DNA of 64,000 bases from Duganella zoogloeoides (GTDB lineage Bacteria > Pseudomonadota > Gammaproteobacteria > Burkholderiales > Burkholderiaceae_D). The stretch covers positions 1,054,001 through 1,118,000 of the forward strand of contig NZ_CP140152.1 in NCBI RefSeq assembly GCF_034479515.1, given 5' to 3'. The position numbers were made by a program, and so were the translations under genes. Each line of letters begins with the position of its first letter. The stretch's first letter is position 1. Positions 1 through 9,826 of this stretch are shown in pieces. The notes beneath the pieces are model-generated. The model was not told the DNA's origin. It worked only from the letters and a program-made list of their open reading frames with translations, and ran no database searches.

Positions 1-1
1 G

Positions 2-409
2 CTGGTATCGATTACCGCCGGCACCTTGTACCAGAAACGTTATTGCCCACAATTCGACTTGCGCACCGGCACGGTGATCCAGTTTACGGCGTCCACCATG
101 GTGATCTTGCCGCTGGCTATCATTTTTGAAGGGATGGGGCCGGACTTTGCTGCGGTGCAGTGGACGCCGCACTTTATCGGCGCGCTGGCCTGGGCGGTGC
201 TGGCGGTGTCGATCGGCGCGATCTTCCTGCTGTTCGCGCTGATCCGCCGCAGCGACGCCACTCAAGTGACCAGCTTGCTTTATCTGACGCCGCCGACCAC
301 CGCGCTGATGGCGTGGCTGATGTTCGGCGAAGCGTTCAACGCCCTCGGCATGGCTGGCATGGCGCTGGCCGTCGCCGGGGTATTCTTTGTTGTCAGTAAA
401 TCGAAATAA
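2..409 (+). CDS. EamA/DMT family transporter, C-terminal part
   Basis: The reading frame is open from base 2, so the gene starts outside the window and only the last 135 codons are present. Four hydrophobic segments alternate with short loops, and the last repeat carries the pattern LTPPTTALMAW followed by a glycine/alanine-rich helix, typical of the second EamA domain of drug/metabolite transporters. It should be an inner-membrane exporter of unknown substrate. The stop is followed at once by a ribosome site for the nitroreductase, so the two are probably co-transcribed. Confidence 0.85.
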   Translation: MVSITAGTLYQKRYCPQFDLRTGTVIQFTASTMVILPLAIIFEGMGPDFAAVQWTPHFIGALAWAVLAVSIGAIFLLFALIRRSDATQVTSLLYLTPPTTALMAWLMFGEAFNALGMAGMALAVAGVFFVVSKSK

Positions 410-422
410 GGAAAAACCAGTG

Positions 423-1112
423 ATGACTCCCGAACAACAGGCGGTGGACGCCGCCATCACGTCGCGCCGCTCGATCCGCGCCTACCTGCCGCAAGCGGTC
501 GCGCGCGAAGACATCGCCCACATCCTGCAGGTGGCGGGCAGGGCGCCGTCGGGCACCAATACCCAGCCGTGGAAAGTGTATGTGCTCGAAGGCGAGGCCA
601 AGCGGTCACTGTCGGATGCCATCCTGGCCCTGCATAACGACCCGGCGCAGGCGCGCCAGCACACCGAGGAATACGCCTACTATCCAACTGAGTGGAAGTC
701 GCCGTTCATCGACCGCCGCCGCAAGGTGGGCTGGGACCTGTACGCGCTGCTGGGCCTCACGCGCGACAACAAGGCCGGCATGGCCGCCCAACACGGCAAG
801 AATTACGACTTTTTCGGCGCGCCGGTGGGACTGATCTTTACCATCGACCGGGTGATGGCGCAGGGTTCGTGGCTCGACTACGGCATGTTCCTGCAAAGCG
901 TGATGGTCGCTGCGCGCGGCCGTGGGCTAGATACCTGTCCACAGGCCGCGTTTACCCAGTATCATCGGGTGATTGCCGCCCAGTTGGCGCTGCCCGACCA
1001 TGAAATGGTGGTCTGCGGCATGGCCCTTGGCTATGCCGATGTGAGCAAGGTCGAGAACACCTTGGTCACCGAGCGCATGGCGCTCGACGAATTTGTTAAA
1101 TTTATTTCGTGA
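423..1112 (+). CDS. nitroreductase family protein (FMN-dependent)
   Basis: 229 residues. The N-terminal RRSIRAYLP block and the APSGTNTQPW motif are FMN-binding signatures of the nitroreductase family; the C-terminal half holds the usual MALGYAD stretch. Such enzymes reduce nitroaromatics, quinones or related compounds with NAD(P)H in the cytoplasm; the substrate cannot be read from sequence. AAGG at 408-411 serves the start; GTG at 420 has 8-nt spacing and ATG at 423 has 11, so either could be used. It follows the EamA gene by 13 nt. Confidence 0.85.
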   Translation: MTPEQQAVDAAITSRRSIRAYLPQAVAREDIAHILQVAGRAPSGTNTQPWKVYVLEGEAKRSLSDAILALHNDPAQARQHTEEYAYYPTEWKSPFIDRRRKVGWDLYALLGLTRDNKAGMAAQHGKNYDFFGAPVGLIFTIDRVMAQGSWLDYGMFLQSVMVAARGRGLDTCPQAAFTQYHRVIAAQLALPDHEMVVCGMALGYADVSKVENTLVTERMALDEFVKFIS

Positions 1113-1260
1113 TATCTGTTTGAACACGCGTTGCGATTCGCATATGGCGGATCCGCAACCAATCTGGTCAGCAGGGAGAATTTTGCTTGCGCTGGCGCAG
1201 CATTTTGCTACACTGCAACGATCAATTTGTGACTTTTGTTTGTTCTTCCTGGGGAAATGA

Positions 1261-2340
1261 ATGTATAAACTAGCGCTCAGTGCCGTCATTTCGCTGATGT
1301 TTGCCTCCGCCGGCCTGACCACGGCCAGCATCGCTCACGCAGAAACTGCCACGCCCAAGAAGGCACAAGTCAAAAAAACCAAGGCGCGCCAGACCGTGCG
1401 CCTGTCCGCGCCCCGGGTGGAAGGCCGCGTGGTCAAGCGTATTACACGCGTCAATGGCCGCAAGAAAGTCAGCTACCAGCGCCTGATCACGGCCGCCCCG
1501 GCGTTTGCCACCATGGGCGACCTGGCCGGCCTGTCCGCCACCCGCGATCCGCTCGACCTGAAATCGAACGTGGCGCTGGTGCTCGACCAGGCCAATTCGG
1601 AAGTGCTGTTTGAAAAGAATTCCAACATCGCTTTGCCGATCGCCTCGATCACCAAGATGATGACCGGTCTGGTCGTGGTGGAAGCGAACCAGGACATGGA
1701 TGAAGTGCTGACCGTGACCGACGACGACGTCGATCGCGCCAAGTTCAGCAGCTCGCGCCTGCGCGTGGGCGCCCAGCTGACGCGCGCCAACATGCTGCAT
1801 ATCGCCTTGATGAGTTCGGAAAACCGCGCTGCGTCGGCACTGGGCCGCAACTATCCGGGTGGCAAGCCTGCGTTTGTCGAAGCCATGAACGCCAAGGCGC
1901 GCGAACTGGGCATGAGCGACACCCATTACGTCGATTCGAGCGGCCTGTCGAAAATGAATGTGGCCAGCGCGCGCGACCTGGCCAAGCTGGCGATTGCCGC
2001 TTATGAACACCCGATGCTGCGCCAGTTCTCCACCGACACCAACGCCATCGTCGAAGCGAATGGCCGTCCGATGCAATTCGGCACGACCAACCGCCTGGTG
2101 GCCAGCCCGGACTGGTCGATCGGTTTGCAGAAAACCGGTTTTATCAACGAAGCGGGCCGTTGCCTGCTGATGCAGGCGGTGATCGAAGGCCGTTCCGTGA
2201 TCATGGTGTTCCTCGATTCCAAGGGCACGCAGTCGCGGGTGGCCGATGCCGGCCGTATCCGCAAGTGGATCGAAGCACTGAAGCCGGCCGCGCTGAACAT
2301 CGGCGCCGGCGCCGCGCCGGTTTATTCCACCGGCATGTAA
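1261..2340 (+). CDS. pbpG: D-alanyl-D-alanine endopeptidase (PBP7/PbpG, peptidase S11)
   Basis: 359 residues with an N-terminal signal peptide ending near AHA at residue 27, then a basic linker. All three penicillin-binding motifs are present: SITK at 129-132 (nucleophile Ser129), SEN at 186-188 and KTG at 291-293. The family cleaves D-Ala-mDAP cross-links of peptidoglycan in the periplasm. The length and the missing C-terminal PBP5 domain favour PBP7 over DacA. GGGGAAATGA lies just before the ATG. The 3' end overlaps the convergent IclR gene by 19 bp. Confidence 0.9.
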   Translation: MYKLALSAVISLMFASAGLTTASIAHAETATPKKAQVKKTKARQTVRLSAPRVEGRVVKRITRVNGRKKVSYQRLITAAPAFATMGDLAGLSATRDPLDLKSNVALVLDQANSEVLFEKNSNIALPIASITKMMTGLVVVEANQDMDEVLTVTDDDVDRAKFSSSRLRVGAQLTRANMLHIALMSSENRAASALGRNYPGGKPAFVEAMNAKARELGMSDTHYVDSSGLSKMNVASARDLAKLAIAAYEHPMLRQFSTDTNAIVEANGRPMQFGTTNRLVASPDWSIGLQKTGFINEAGRCLLMQAVIEGRSVIMVFLDSKGTQSRVADAGRIRKWIEALKPAALNIGAGAAPVYSTGM

Positions 2341-3104
2341 CCGAGGGTGGCGGAGATCTGGTTGGCGGTAACGACCAGGTCTTCCAGCCAGTCTTCCTGC
2401 AAGCGATCGGCCGGCGCCGAGATCGACAGCCCGGCAATCAGTTTGCCGCTATCGTCGCGGATGCCGGCGGCCATGCAGCGCACGCCCAGTTCCAGTTCTT
2501 CATTGTCGCGCGCATAGCCGCGCGACTTCACCAGGCTCAGCTCGCGCTCGAGCTTGGACAAATCCGTGATCGAATTCTTGTTGTGGCCGGCCAGCCCGGT
2601 GCGCGTGGCATACGCGCGGATGGCCTTGGGCTCATCGACCGATAAAAACAGCTTGCCGGTGGAGGTGAGGTGCAGCGGCCCGCGGCCACCGATGGCGCGC
2701 ACCACCTGCATGCCCGAGCGCTCCGAGAACGCGCGGTCGATATAGACGATCTCGTCGCCCTGGCGTACCGACAGGTTGATGGTTTGCTGGGTTTTCTTGT
2801 GCAGCGCGCGCATGAAGTCCAGCGCCGCTTCGCGTACCGACAGCCGGCTCTTGACGACGTTGCCCAGCTCCAGCAGGCGCATGCCGAGCCGGTAAGTGCC
2901 CGGTTCGATGCGGTCAACGAACCGCGTGACCACCATGTCGTTGAGGATGCGGTGCGCGGTGGAAGGGTGCAACCCCGAGACCTTGGACAATTCCTTGAGG
3001 CTGACCGGATCCGGGTAGCGCGCCAGCGCGTCGAGCAACGCCATCATGCGGTCGATGACCTGGATCGTGGTCTTTTGCTCTGTCGGTGTCTCTGCTTTCA
3101 TCAT
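2322..3104 (-). CDS. IclR family transcriptional regulator
   Basis: 260 residues. The N-terminal winged helix-turn-helix (about residues 15-75, with SLKELSKVSGLHPSTAHRIL as recognition region) is followed by an IclR effector domain with GRGPLHLTSTGKLFL and the C-terminal AAGIRDDSGKLIAGLSIS block. These proteins usually control catabolic operons in response to aromatic or organic acid ligands. No catabolic operon is adjacent, so its target is unknown. A second Met follows the first. Confidence 0.9.
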   Translation of the reverse strand: MMKAETPTEQKTTIQVIDRMMALLDALARYPDPVSLKELSKVSGLHPSTAHRILNDMVVTRFVDRIEPGTYRLGMRLLELGNVVKSRLSVREAALDFMRALHKKTQQTINLSVRQGDEIVYIDRAFSERSGMQVVRAIGGRGPLHLTSTGKLFLSVDEPKAIRAYATRTGLAGHNKNSITDLSKLERELSLVKSRGYARDNEELELGVRCMAAGIRDDSGKLIAGLSISAPADRLQEDWLEDLVVTANQISATLGYMPVE

Positions 3105-3204
3105 ATGGTTGGTGCAATGCAGTAAAGTGATATTACTTTATACCATAATGTGAAAAAACGCAGCACTTGATGCATAATCTTATCTTTTTACACAGACCCC
3201 CAAC

Positions 3205-3588
3205 ATGGAACCAGTGAGCGAGTTCAAGAGCAAAAGCGGCCTGAAACGGATATTTTCGGCATTTTTCTACTCGATGGATGGCCTCAAGTCCGCCTGGCGC
3301 CATGAACACGCGTTTCGCCAGGAGCTGGTGCTGTTCGTCGTCGCCGCCGCCATCGCGCTGGCGCTGCGCATTTCGGCGTTTGAAAAACTGGTGCTGATCG
3401 CGGTGATGGTGCTGATCCTGATCGTGGAACTGATCAATTCGGCGATCGAAGCGGTGGTGGACCGGATTTCGCTCGAGCGCCATCCGCTGTCGAAAAACGC
3501 CAAGGATTTCGGTAGCGCAGCCGTATTGCTGGCTTGCCTGCTGGCGGCAGCGACCTGGGGCGTGGTGCTGTTCAATAGATTTTACTGA
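3205..3588 (+). CDS. dgkA: diacylglycerol kinase DgkA
   Basis: 127 residues, the usual size. Three transmembrane helices are visible (about 50-65, 68-90 and 110-126), and the signature ELINSAIEAVVDR carries the conserved Glu and Asp of the prokaryotic enzyme. It phosphorylates diacylglycerol to phosphatidate at the inner membrane, recycling lipid made during membrane-derived oligosaccharide or LPS modification. It is divergent from the IclR gene with a 100-bp AT-rich spacer. Confidence 0.92.
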   Translation: MEPVSEFKSKSGLKRIFSAFFYSMDGLKSAWRHEHAFRQELVLFVVAAAIALALRISAFEKLVLIAVMVLILIVELINSAIEAVVDRISLERHPLSKNAKDFGSAAVLLACLLAAATWGVVLFNRFY

Positions 3589-3705
3589 GCAGGAATCTTG
3601 CTGAAAAGTTCTATATAAGATTGCGGTATATTGAACTGCTAAAAGCTTAGTTCTCATTTATAAAGGACAGCAGTAATCTGGGGCCTTCACAACCAGGGGA
3701 TCACG

Positions 3706-4716
3706 ATGCTGTCCAAAAAAATTATTGCCGCTGCCATCCTGGCCGCGACCACTGTTGTTACCGCCGCGCCATCGTTCGCTGCAGATATTTCTTTGCTGAA
3801 CGTATCGTACGATCCCACGCGTGAGCTGTATGCCGACGTGAACGCCGCCTTTGCCAAGGACTGGAAAGCCAAGACTGGCGACAACGTCAAGATCAAGCAA
3901 TCGCACGGCGGCTCGGGCAAGCAGGGCCGCGCCGTGATCGACGGCCTGGAAGCGGACGTGGTGTCGCTGGCGCTGGCCTACGACATCGACGCCATCGCCG
4001 AGAAAAAACTGCTGGCGCCGGACTGGCAGAAAAAGCTGCCCCACAACAGCACCCCGTACACCTCCACCATCGTGTTCCTGGTCCGCAAGGGCAATCCTAA
4101 AGGCATCAAGGACTGGAACGACCTGGTCAAACCAGGGGTGGCCGTCATCACCCCGAATCCGAAAACCTCGGGCGGCGCCCGCTGGAACCACCTGGCCGCC
4201 TACGGCTACGCGCTGCGCCAGCCCGGCGGCACCGAAGCGTCCGCTAAAGATTTCCTCGGCAAGCTGTATAAAAACGTGCCGGTGCTGGACTCGGGCGCCC
4301 GTGGCGCTACCACCACTTTCGTTGAACGCGGCATCGGCGACGTGCTGATCGCGTGGGAAAACGAAGCGCTACTGGCGATCAAGGAACTGGGTCCGACCAA
4401 GTTCGACATCATCGCCCCATCGGTCTCGATCCTGGCCGAGCCGCCAGTGGCCGTGGTTGACAAGGTCGTGGACAAGCGCGGTACCCGCAAGGTGGCCGAG
4501 GCTTACCTGAACTTCCTGTACACCGATGCAGCGCAGGAAATCATCGCCAAGAACTATTACCGCCCCGCAGTGGAGAAGGAAGCGAAGAAATACGCCAGCC
4601 AGTTCCCGGCCGTCAAGCTGTTCACCATCGCCGATGTCGCCGGCGACTGGACCCGTGCCCAGAAGGTACACTTCTCGGATGGCGGCGTGTTCGACCAGAT
4701 TTATCAGCCTAAATAA
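3706..4716 (+). CDS. sbp: sulfate ABC transporter, periplasmic sulfate-binding protein
   Basis: 336 residues with a signal peptide cleaved near SFAADI (residues 22-27). Family signatures are [11 protein letters not shown] at the mature N terminus and the ligand-loop motifs [19 protein letters not shown] and GARGATTTF. It binds sulfate or thiosulfate in the periplasm and delivers it to CysT-CysW-CysA, encoded 2.3 kb downstream on the same strand. The AT-rich DNA before it (3600-3670) is a plausible CysB target, but no site could be defined by eye. Confidence 0.93.
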   Translation: MLSKKIIAAAILAATTVVTAAPSFAADISLLNVSYDPTRELYADVNAAFAKDWKAKTGDNVKIKQSHGGSGKQGRAVIDGLEADVVSLALAYDIDAIAEKKLLAPDWQKKLPHNSTPYTSTIVFLVRKGNPKGIKDWNDLVKPGVAVITPNPKTSGGARWNHLAAYGYALRQPGGTEASAKDFLGKLYKNVPVLDSGARGATTTFVERGIGDVLIAWENEALLAIKELGPTKFDIIAPSVSILAEPPVAVVDKVVDKRGTRKVAEAYLNFLYTDAAQEIIAKNYYRPAVEKEAKKYASQFPAVKLFTIADVAGDWTRAQKVHFSDGGVFDQIYQPK

Positions 4717-4738
4717 GCAACCGAGGTAATCAATCATC

Positions 4739-5302
4739 ATGGTCCACGCGCTTGCCGAATTCCGTGTCCTGATCGCGCCCGGTCTGCATAACAGCGGACC
4801 GGACCACTGGCAAAGCCGGTGGCAGCGTTTGTTCCCGGCCTTCGAGCGCGTGGAGCAGGATGACTGGGATGTGCCCGACCTGGCGCGGTGGTCGGCGCGC
4901 GTGGACCAGCTGCGCCAGCAGGGCAGCGATACCCGGCCCACGCTGATCGTGGCGCACAGCTTCGGCAGCCTGGCCACCGTGCACAGCCTGGCGCGCGATC
5001 CGTCCAACGTGGCGGGCGTGCTGCTGGTGGCGCCGGCCGATCCGGAAAAATTCGACGTGGTGGACCAGTTGCCGCTGGAACCACTGGCGCGACCTTCCGT
5101 CATGGTCGGCAGCACCAACGATCCCTGGATGGCGGCGCCGCGCGCGGCCTGCTGGGCAGAGCGCTGGCAGAGCCGGTTCGTCAACGGCGGACCGCTCGGC
5201 CATATCAACGCCGAGTCCGGCCTGGGCGACTGGCCCGAAGGACTGGAAATGTTGTATTTTTTGGCAGAACAAGCGCACAATACGCAATCCCGGACCCACT
5301 GA
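4739..5302 (+). CDS. RBBP9/YdeN-type alpha/beta hydrolase
   Basis: 187 residues, a compact alpha/beta hydrolase. The nucleophile elbow reads AHSFGS (Ser in the HSFGS context typical of the RBBP9/YdeN group), STNDPW carries the likely catalytic Asp and GPLGHIN the His. It is a cytoplasmic serine hydrolase whose natural substrate is not known. It starts 22 nt after sbp, so it is probably in the sulfate-linked transcript, though nothing in the protein points to sulfur. Confidence 0.85.
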   Translation: MVHALAEFRVLIAPGLHNSGPDHWQSRWQRLFPAFERVEQDDWDVPDLARWSARVDQLRQQGSDTRPTLIVAHSFGSLATVHSLARDPSNVAGVLLVAPADPEKFDVVDQLPLEPLARPSVMVGSTNDPWMAAPRAACWAERWQSRFVNGGPLGHINAESGLGDWPEGLEMLYFLAEQAHNTQSRTH

Positions 5303-5335
5303 TCCACCGATCGGGTCCTCTTTCAGGAGACCACT

Positions 5336-5974
5336 ATGACTTTACGACTGGGCGACGTCGCCCCTGATTTTGAACAGGATTCCTCGATTGGCAAGCTCAA
5401 GTTCCACGAGTGGGCGGGCGATTCCTGGGTGGTGCTGTTCTCGCACCCGGCCGACTTCACCCCGGTGTGCACCACCGAGCTTGGCCTGACCGCCAAGCTG
5501 AAACCGGAATTCGACAAGCGCAACGTCAAGGCGATCGCATTGTCGGTCGATCCGGCTGAAAAACACGCGGCCTGGATCAGCGACATCGAGCAGACGCAAG
5601 ACACCGTGGTCGGCTTCCCGATCATTGCCGACGAAGACCGCTCGGTGTCGTCGCTGTACGACATGATCCACCCGAATGCTTCGACCACCGCCACCGTGCG
5701 CACGCTGTTCGTGATCGACCCGGCCAAGAAAGTGCGCCTGTCGCTGACCTACCCGATGAGCACCGGCCGCAACTTCGACGAAGTGCTGCGCGTGATCGAC
5801 GCCCTGCAACTGACCGACGGCTACACCGTGGCCACGCCCGGCAACTGGAAAGACGGCGACGACGTCATCATCCCGCTGACCGTGCAAGATCCGGAAGTGC
5901 TGAAGCAAAAGTATCCAAAAGGCTTTACGGCTGCGCGCCCTTATCTGCGCGTGACACCGCAGCCGAACAAGTAA
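5336..5974 (+). CDS. 1-Cys peroxiredoxin (Prx6 type)
   Basis: 212 residues. The peroxidatic site is SHPADFTPVCTTELG with Cys45, and no other cysteine exists in the protein, so it is a 1-Cys Prx6-type enzyme. The extended C-terminal domain (about 160-212, with TPGNWKDGDDVIIP) is characteristic of this group. It reduces hydroperoxides using an external thiol. CAGGAG lies 8-10 nt before the ATG. It follows the hydrolase by 33 nt and is followed by a hairpin that may end the transcript. Confidence 0.92.
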   Translation: MTLRLGDVAPDFEQDSSIGKLKFHEWAGDSWVVLFSHPADFTPVCTTELGLTAKLKPEFDKRNVKAIALSVDPAEKHAAWISDIEQTQDTVVGFPIIADEDRSVSSLYDMIHPNASTTATVRTLFVIDPAKKVRLSLTYPMSTGRNFDEVLRVIDALQLTDGYTVATPGNWKDGDDVIIPLTVQDPEVLKQKYPKGFTAARPYLRVTPQPNK

Positions 5975-6041
5975 TGCATATCGGCGCGCACCAAGTACAG
6001 TAAGCGCATAAGCAAATAACGATGCTGTTGTTTGATAATTT

Positions 6042-6081
6042 CCCCGAAGTAGGTACTCTGCGGCCTACTTTGGGGATTTTT
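6042..6081 (+). terminator. intrinsic terminator/attenuator hairpin before the tauE-like gene
   Basis: CCCCGAAGTAGG (6042-6053) pairs with CCTACTTTGGGG (6064-6075), giving a 12-bp stem with one G-U pair and a 10-nt loop, followed by A and five T (6077-6081). It has the full form of a rho-independent terminator for the peroxiredoxin transcript. It ends only two bases before the ATG at 6084, and its right arm contains the GGGG that would serve as the ribosome site. Confidence 0.75.
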
Positions 6082-6083
6082 GC

Positions 6084-6863
6084 ATGGATGTATCTTTCGT
6101 TGTATCGGGTTTTGCGGTTGGCCTGCTGGTCGGCATGACCGGCGTTGGTGGCGGTTCATTGATGACGCCGCTGTTGACCCTGCTGTTTGGCGTGTCGCCG
6201 GCCGTGGCCGTGGGCACCGACCTCGCTTTTGCCTCGATCACCAAGGGTGTGGGCACGTTCACCCACCGCCTGCGCGGCACCGTGCACTGGGATATCGTGC
6301 GCCGCCTGTGCATCGGCGCCTTGCCGGCCGCGCTGCTGGCCAGTCTCTCGCTCAAGTATTTCGGCACCCTCAACCAGGACATCGGCCAGCTGATCCGTTA
6401 CATGATCGGCGGCTCGGTGCTGCTCACCGTGGTTGCCTTGCTGTTCAAGCGCAAGATGCTCGAGTGGATCACCGCGCATCCGGAACGCCAGCTGCAAGGC
6501 CGCTCGCTGGCGCTTGCGACCATCGTGTCCGGCGCCGTGCTGGGGGTGCTGGTCACCATTTCCTCGATCGGCGCCGGCGCCATTGGCGCAACCGTGCTGG
6601 TGCTGCTGTACCCGCGCCTGACCGCTGCCGAAGTGGCCGGGACCGACATTGCCTACGCGGTGCCGTTGACGGCGATTGCGGCCATCGGTCACTGGTGGCT
6701 CGGGTCCATCGACTGGAATCTGCTGCTGGCGCTGCTGGTCGGTTCGCTCCCGGGCATCACGCTTGGTTCCTACGTGGCGCGCGCGGTGCCCGAGAAGCTG
6801 CTGCGCGGCTTGCTGGCGGTGATCCTGGTAACGGTGGCCTTCAAACTGATTTTTAAAAGCTAG
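6084..6863 (+). CDS. sulfite exporter TauE/SafE family protein
   Basis: 259 residues, very hydrophobic, about eight membrane segments. The N-terminal repeat motif GLLVGMTGVGGGSLMTPLL is the family signature and the second half repeats it as SSIGAGAIGATVLVLL. The family exports sulfite, sulfoacetate or other organosulfonates across the inner membrane. Its place between sbp and cysTWA supports a sulfur-related role. It starts directly after a terminator-like hairpin that hides its ribosome site. Confidence 0.88.
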   Translation: MDVSFVVSGFAVGLLVGMTGVGGGSLMTPLLTLLFGVSPAVAVGTDLAFASITKGVGTFTHRLRGTVHWDIVRRLCIGALPAALLASLSLKYFGTLNQDIGQLIRYMIGGSVLLTVVALLFKRKMLEWITAHPERQLQGRSLALATIVSGAVLGVLVTISSIGAGAIGATVLVLLYPRLTAAEVAGTDIAYAVPLTAIAAIGHWWLGSIDWNLLLALLVGSLPGITLGSYVARAVPEKLLRGLLAVILVTVAFKLIFKS

Positions 6864-6982
6864 GAATGCTGGACTCGTTATAGCTGATTGATCTAACTAA
6901 ATAAAAATTGCTTCGTTTGTAGAATGAAGCACAAGTGAGACTATGCAGCCCTTATAGAAGTTTATGTAATAAGGGAGCGTAC

Positions 6983-7855
6983 ATGTCAGCAGTCTTAGCA
7001 GCGCCCGCCACGGCACCCGTTGCCGCACGGGGCGCGCCTTTCCGCGTGATGCCCGGTTTCCGGCTCTCGCTCGGGTTCACCATCTTTTACCTGGCGTTGA
7101 TCGTCCTGATCCCGCTGTCGGCGATTTTCCTCAAGACCTTTACCATGACCTGGGAAGGCTTTATTGCCGCTGTCACATCCGACCGCGTGATGGCCTCGTA
7201 TCGCCTGACGTTTGGCGCCTCGCTGATCGGCGCCTTCATCAACGTCATCTTTGGCGGCATCGTGGCCTGGGTGCTGGTGCGCTACGAGTTTCCGGGCAAG
7301 CGCATCGTCGATGCGCTGGTGGACCTGCCGTTCGCGCTGCCCACCGCCGTGGCCGGTATCACGCTGACCGCGCTGTACTCGGCCAACGGCTGGTTCGGCC
7401 AGTTCATCGAAGGCGTGCTCGGCATCAAGGTGGCGTTTACGCCGCTGGGCGTGGTGGTGGCGCTGACCTTTATCGGCTTGCCGTTCGTGGTGCGCACCGT
7501 GCAACCGGTGCTCGAGGACGCCGAACGCGAGCTGGAAGAGGCCGCCGCCAGCCTGGGCGCCAATGCGTTCCAGACCTTCAGCCGCGTGGTGTTCCCGACG
7601 ATTTTGCCATCGCTGATGACCGGTTTCGCGCTGGCGTTTGCGCGCGCCACCGGCGAGTTCGGTTCGGTGATTTTCATCGCCGGTAATATGCCGATGGTGT
7701 CGGAAATCACGCCGCTGTTCATCATCACCAAGCTCGAGCAGTACGACTACGCCGGCGCGACCGCAATCGCGGTGGTGATGCTGGTGGTGTCGTTCCTCAT
7801 GCTGTTGGCGATCAATCTCTTGCAAGCCTGGGCTCGCGGAAAGTCGGGTAAATAA
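6983..7855 (+). CDS. cysT: sulfate ABC transporter permease CysT (CysU)
   Basis: 290 residues from the ATG at 6983, chosen because AAGGGAG lies at 6971-6977; an upstream in-frame start has no such site. Six membrane segments are visible, and the binding-protein-dependent permease loop reads [21 protein letters not shown]. It is one of two membrane subunits of the sulfate/thiosulfate importer. Its stop overlaps the cysW start by one base (TAATG). Confidence 0.94.
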   Translation: MSAVLAAPATAPVAARGAPFRVMPGFRLSLGFTIFYLALIVLIPLSAIFLKTFTMTWEGFIAAVTSDRVMASYRLTFGASLIGAFINVIFGGIVAWVLVRYEFPGKRIVDALVDLPFALPTAVAGITLTALYSANGWFGQFIEGVLGIKVAFTPLGVVVALTFIGLPFVVRTVQPVLEDAERELEEAAASLGANAFQTFSRVVFPTILPSLMTGFALAFARATGEFGSVIFIAGNMPMVSEITPLFIITKLEQYDYAGATAIAVVMLVVSFLMLLAINLLQAWARGKSGK

Positions 7856-8745
7856 TGAGCGGTGTTAATACTCCTGCGCGTCGCGGCGAACTGCCGTCGG
7901 CCCCGCAAATCCTCGAGCCGCGCTGGGTGCGCAATGCGCTGATCGCGGTCGCGCTGCTGTTCCTGACCGTGTTCCTGTTCGTGCCGCTGGTTGCCGTGTT
8001 TGCCGAAGCGTTGCGCAAGGGTTGGGAAGCGTACGTGGCCGCCATCGTCGAGGAAGACGCGATCTCGGCCATCAAACTGACCCTGATCACGGCCGCGATT
8101 GCCGTGCCGCTGAACCTGGTATTCGGTATTGCGGCGTCGTGGTGTATCGCCAAGTTCGAGTTCCGTGGCAAAAGCTTTTTGCTCACGCTGATCGACTTGC
8201 CGTTCTCGGTGTCGCCGGTAATTTCGGGCCTGATTTACGTGCTGCTGTTCGGCGCCCAGGGCTGGTTCGGCGAGTGGCTGTACAAGCACGACATCAAGAT
8301 CCTGTTCGCGGTGCCGGGCATCGTGCTGGCGACCATTTTCGTGACGTTCCCGTTCGTGGCGCGCGAGCTGATCCCGCTGATGCAGGCGCAGGGTAGCGAG
8401 GAAGAAGAAGCGGCCATCGTCCTGGGCGCCTCGGGCTGGAATACCTTCCGCCGCGTGACGCTGCCCAACATCAAGTGGGGCCTGCTGTACGGCGTGATCT
8501 TGTGTAATGCCCGCGCGATGGGCGAGTTTGGCGCGGTGTCGGTGGTGTCCGGCCACATCCGTGGCGAGACCAACACCATGCCGCTGCAAGTGGAAATTCT
8601 CTACAACGAATACAACTTTGCCGCAGCCTTTGCCGTGGCGTCCCTGCTGGCCTTGCTGGCCCTGGTGACGCTGGCCCTGAAATCCTTTATCTCCTGGCGC
8701 CTGAACGAATCGCGCGTCGAAGATGCCCGTATCAAGGAGCAGTAA
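7855..8745 (+). CDS. cysW: sulfate ABC transporter permease CysW
   Basis: 296 residues, six membrane segments, with the permease coupling loop [22 protein letters not shown] and the typical CysW stretch [20 protein letters not shown]. It pairs with CysT in the inner membrane. It is translationally coupled to cysT and followed immediately by cysA. Confidence 0.95.
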   Translation: MSGVNTPARRGELPSAPQILEPRWVRNALIAVALLFLTVFLFVPLVAVFAEALRKGWEAYVAAIVEEDAISAIKLTLITAAIAVPLNLVFGIAASWCIAKFEFRGKSFLLTLIDLPFSVSPVISGLIYVLLFGAQGWFGEWLYKHDIKILFAVPGIVLATIFVTFPFVARELIPLMQAQGSEEEEAAIVLGASGWNTFRRVTLPNIKWGLLYGVILCNARAMGEFGAVSVVSGHIRGETNTMPLQVEILYNEYNFAAAFAVASLLALLALVTLALKSFISWRLNESRVEDARIKEQ

Positions 8746-8746
8746 C

Positions 8747-9826
8747 ATGTCGATCGAAGTTAAAAACATCAACAAGCGTTTCGGCGATTTCGTCGCCCTC
8801 AACAATGTTTCGCTCGACTTCCCGCAAGGCGAACTGACCGCGCTGCTGGGACCGTCCGGCTGCGGCAAGACCACCTTGTTGCGCATCATCGCCGGCCTCG
8901 AACATCCCGATTCGGGCCAGGTGCTGCTGGATAACGACGACGCCTCGCACCGCCATGTGCGCGAGCGCCAGGTGGGCTTCGTGTTCCAGCACTATGCGCT
9001 GTTCAAGCACATGACCGTGTTCGAGAACGTCGCCTTCGGCCTGCGTGTCAAACCGCGCGCCGAGCGGCCGTCCGAAGACCAGATCCGCCGTAAAGTAAAA
9101 GACTTGCTGGAGCTGGTGCAACTGGACTGGCTGGCCGACCGCTATCCGCCGCAACTGTCGGGCGGCCAACGCCAGCGTATCGCCCTGGCGCGCGCGCTGG
9201 CGGTGGAACCGCGCGTGCTGCTGCTCGACGAGCCGTTCGGCGCCTTGGACGCCAAGGTGCGCAAGGAACTGCGCCGCTGGCTGCGCCGCCTTCACGACGA
9301 CCTGCACGTGACCAGTATTTTCGTCACCCACGACCAGGAAGAAGCGCTGGAAGTGGCCGACCAGGTCGTGCTGATGAACAAGGGTAACGTTGAGCAGATC
9401 GGCGCGCCGGACCAGGTGTACAACCATCCCGCGTCGCCGTTCGTGTACGGCTTCCTTGGCAATGTGAACATGTTCCATGGCCGCGTGCAGGACGGCATCC
9501 TGGCCAGCGGCGACGCCAGCTTCCAGGTGCCGGGCCAGCAAAATGGCGAAGGCAAGAACGGCAAGGGCACGGCGTATGTGCGCCCGCACGACCTGGAAAT
9601 CGACCGCTACACGCCGGGCGCCGAAGGCATCGTGGTCAAGCTGCGCCGCGCGCACGCGATCGGCCCGCTGGCCCAGCTCGACCTCGAACGCGGCGACACG
9701 TCCGAGCTGATCGAGGCGGTGATGTCGAACGAACGTTTCACCAATTTGCAGCTCAAAGAAGGCGAGACCCTGGTCGTGCGGCCGAAGCGGCTGCATGTGT
9801 TTGTCGATGCAGGAGCGCCGTTATGA
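8747..9826 (+). CDS. cysA: sulfate ABC transporter ATP-binding protein CysA
   Basis: 359 residues from the ATG at 8747, preceded by AAGGAG. Walker A is GPSGCGKTT, the signature motif LSGGQRQR and Walker [12 protein letters not shown]; the H-loop lies in [14 protein letters not shown]. The C-terminal TOBE-like domain (about 240-359) is normal for the CysA/PotA class. It powers sulfate uptake. ATGA at 9823-9826 joins its stop to the next start, so the CysB-type regulator is translated from the same mRNA. Confidence 0.95.
   Translation: MSIEVKNINKRFGDFVALNNVSLDFPQGELTALLGPSGCGKTTLLRIIAGLEHPDSGQVLLDNDDASHRHVRERQVGFVFQHYALFKHMTVFENVAFGLRVKPRAERPSEDQIRRKVKDLLELVQLDWLADRYPPQLSGGQRQRIALARALAVEPRVLLLDEPFGALDAKVRKELRRWLRRLHDDLHVTSIFVTHDQEEALEVADQVVLMNKGNVEQIGAPDQVYNHPASPFVYGFLGNVNMFHGRVQDGILASGDASFQVPGQQNGEGKNGKGTAYVRPHDLEIDRYTPGAEGIVVKLRRAHAIGPLAQLDLERGDTSELIEAVMSNERFTNLQLKEGETLVVRPKRLHVFVDAGAPL

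Noticed and set aside
3105..3204. Operator for the IclR regulator before dgkA
   Set aside because: The spacer is AT-rich, but no clear palindrome was found.
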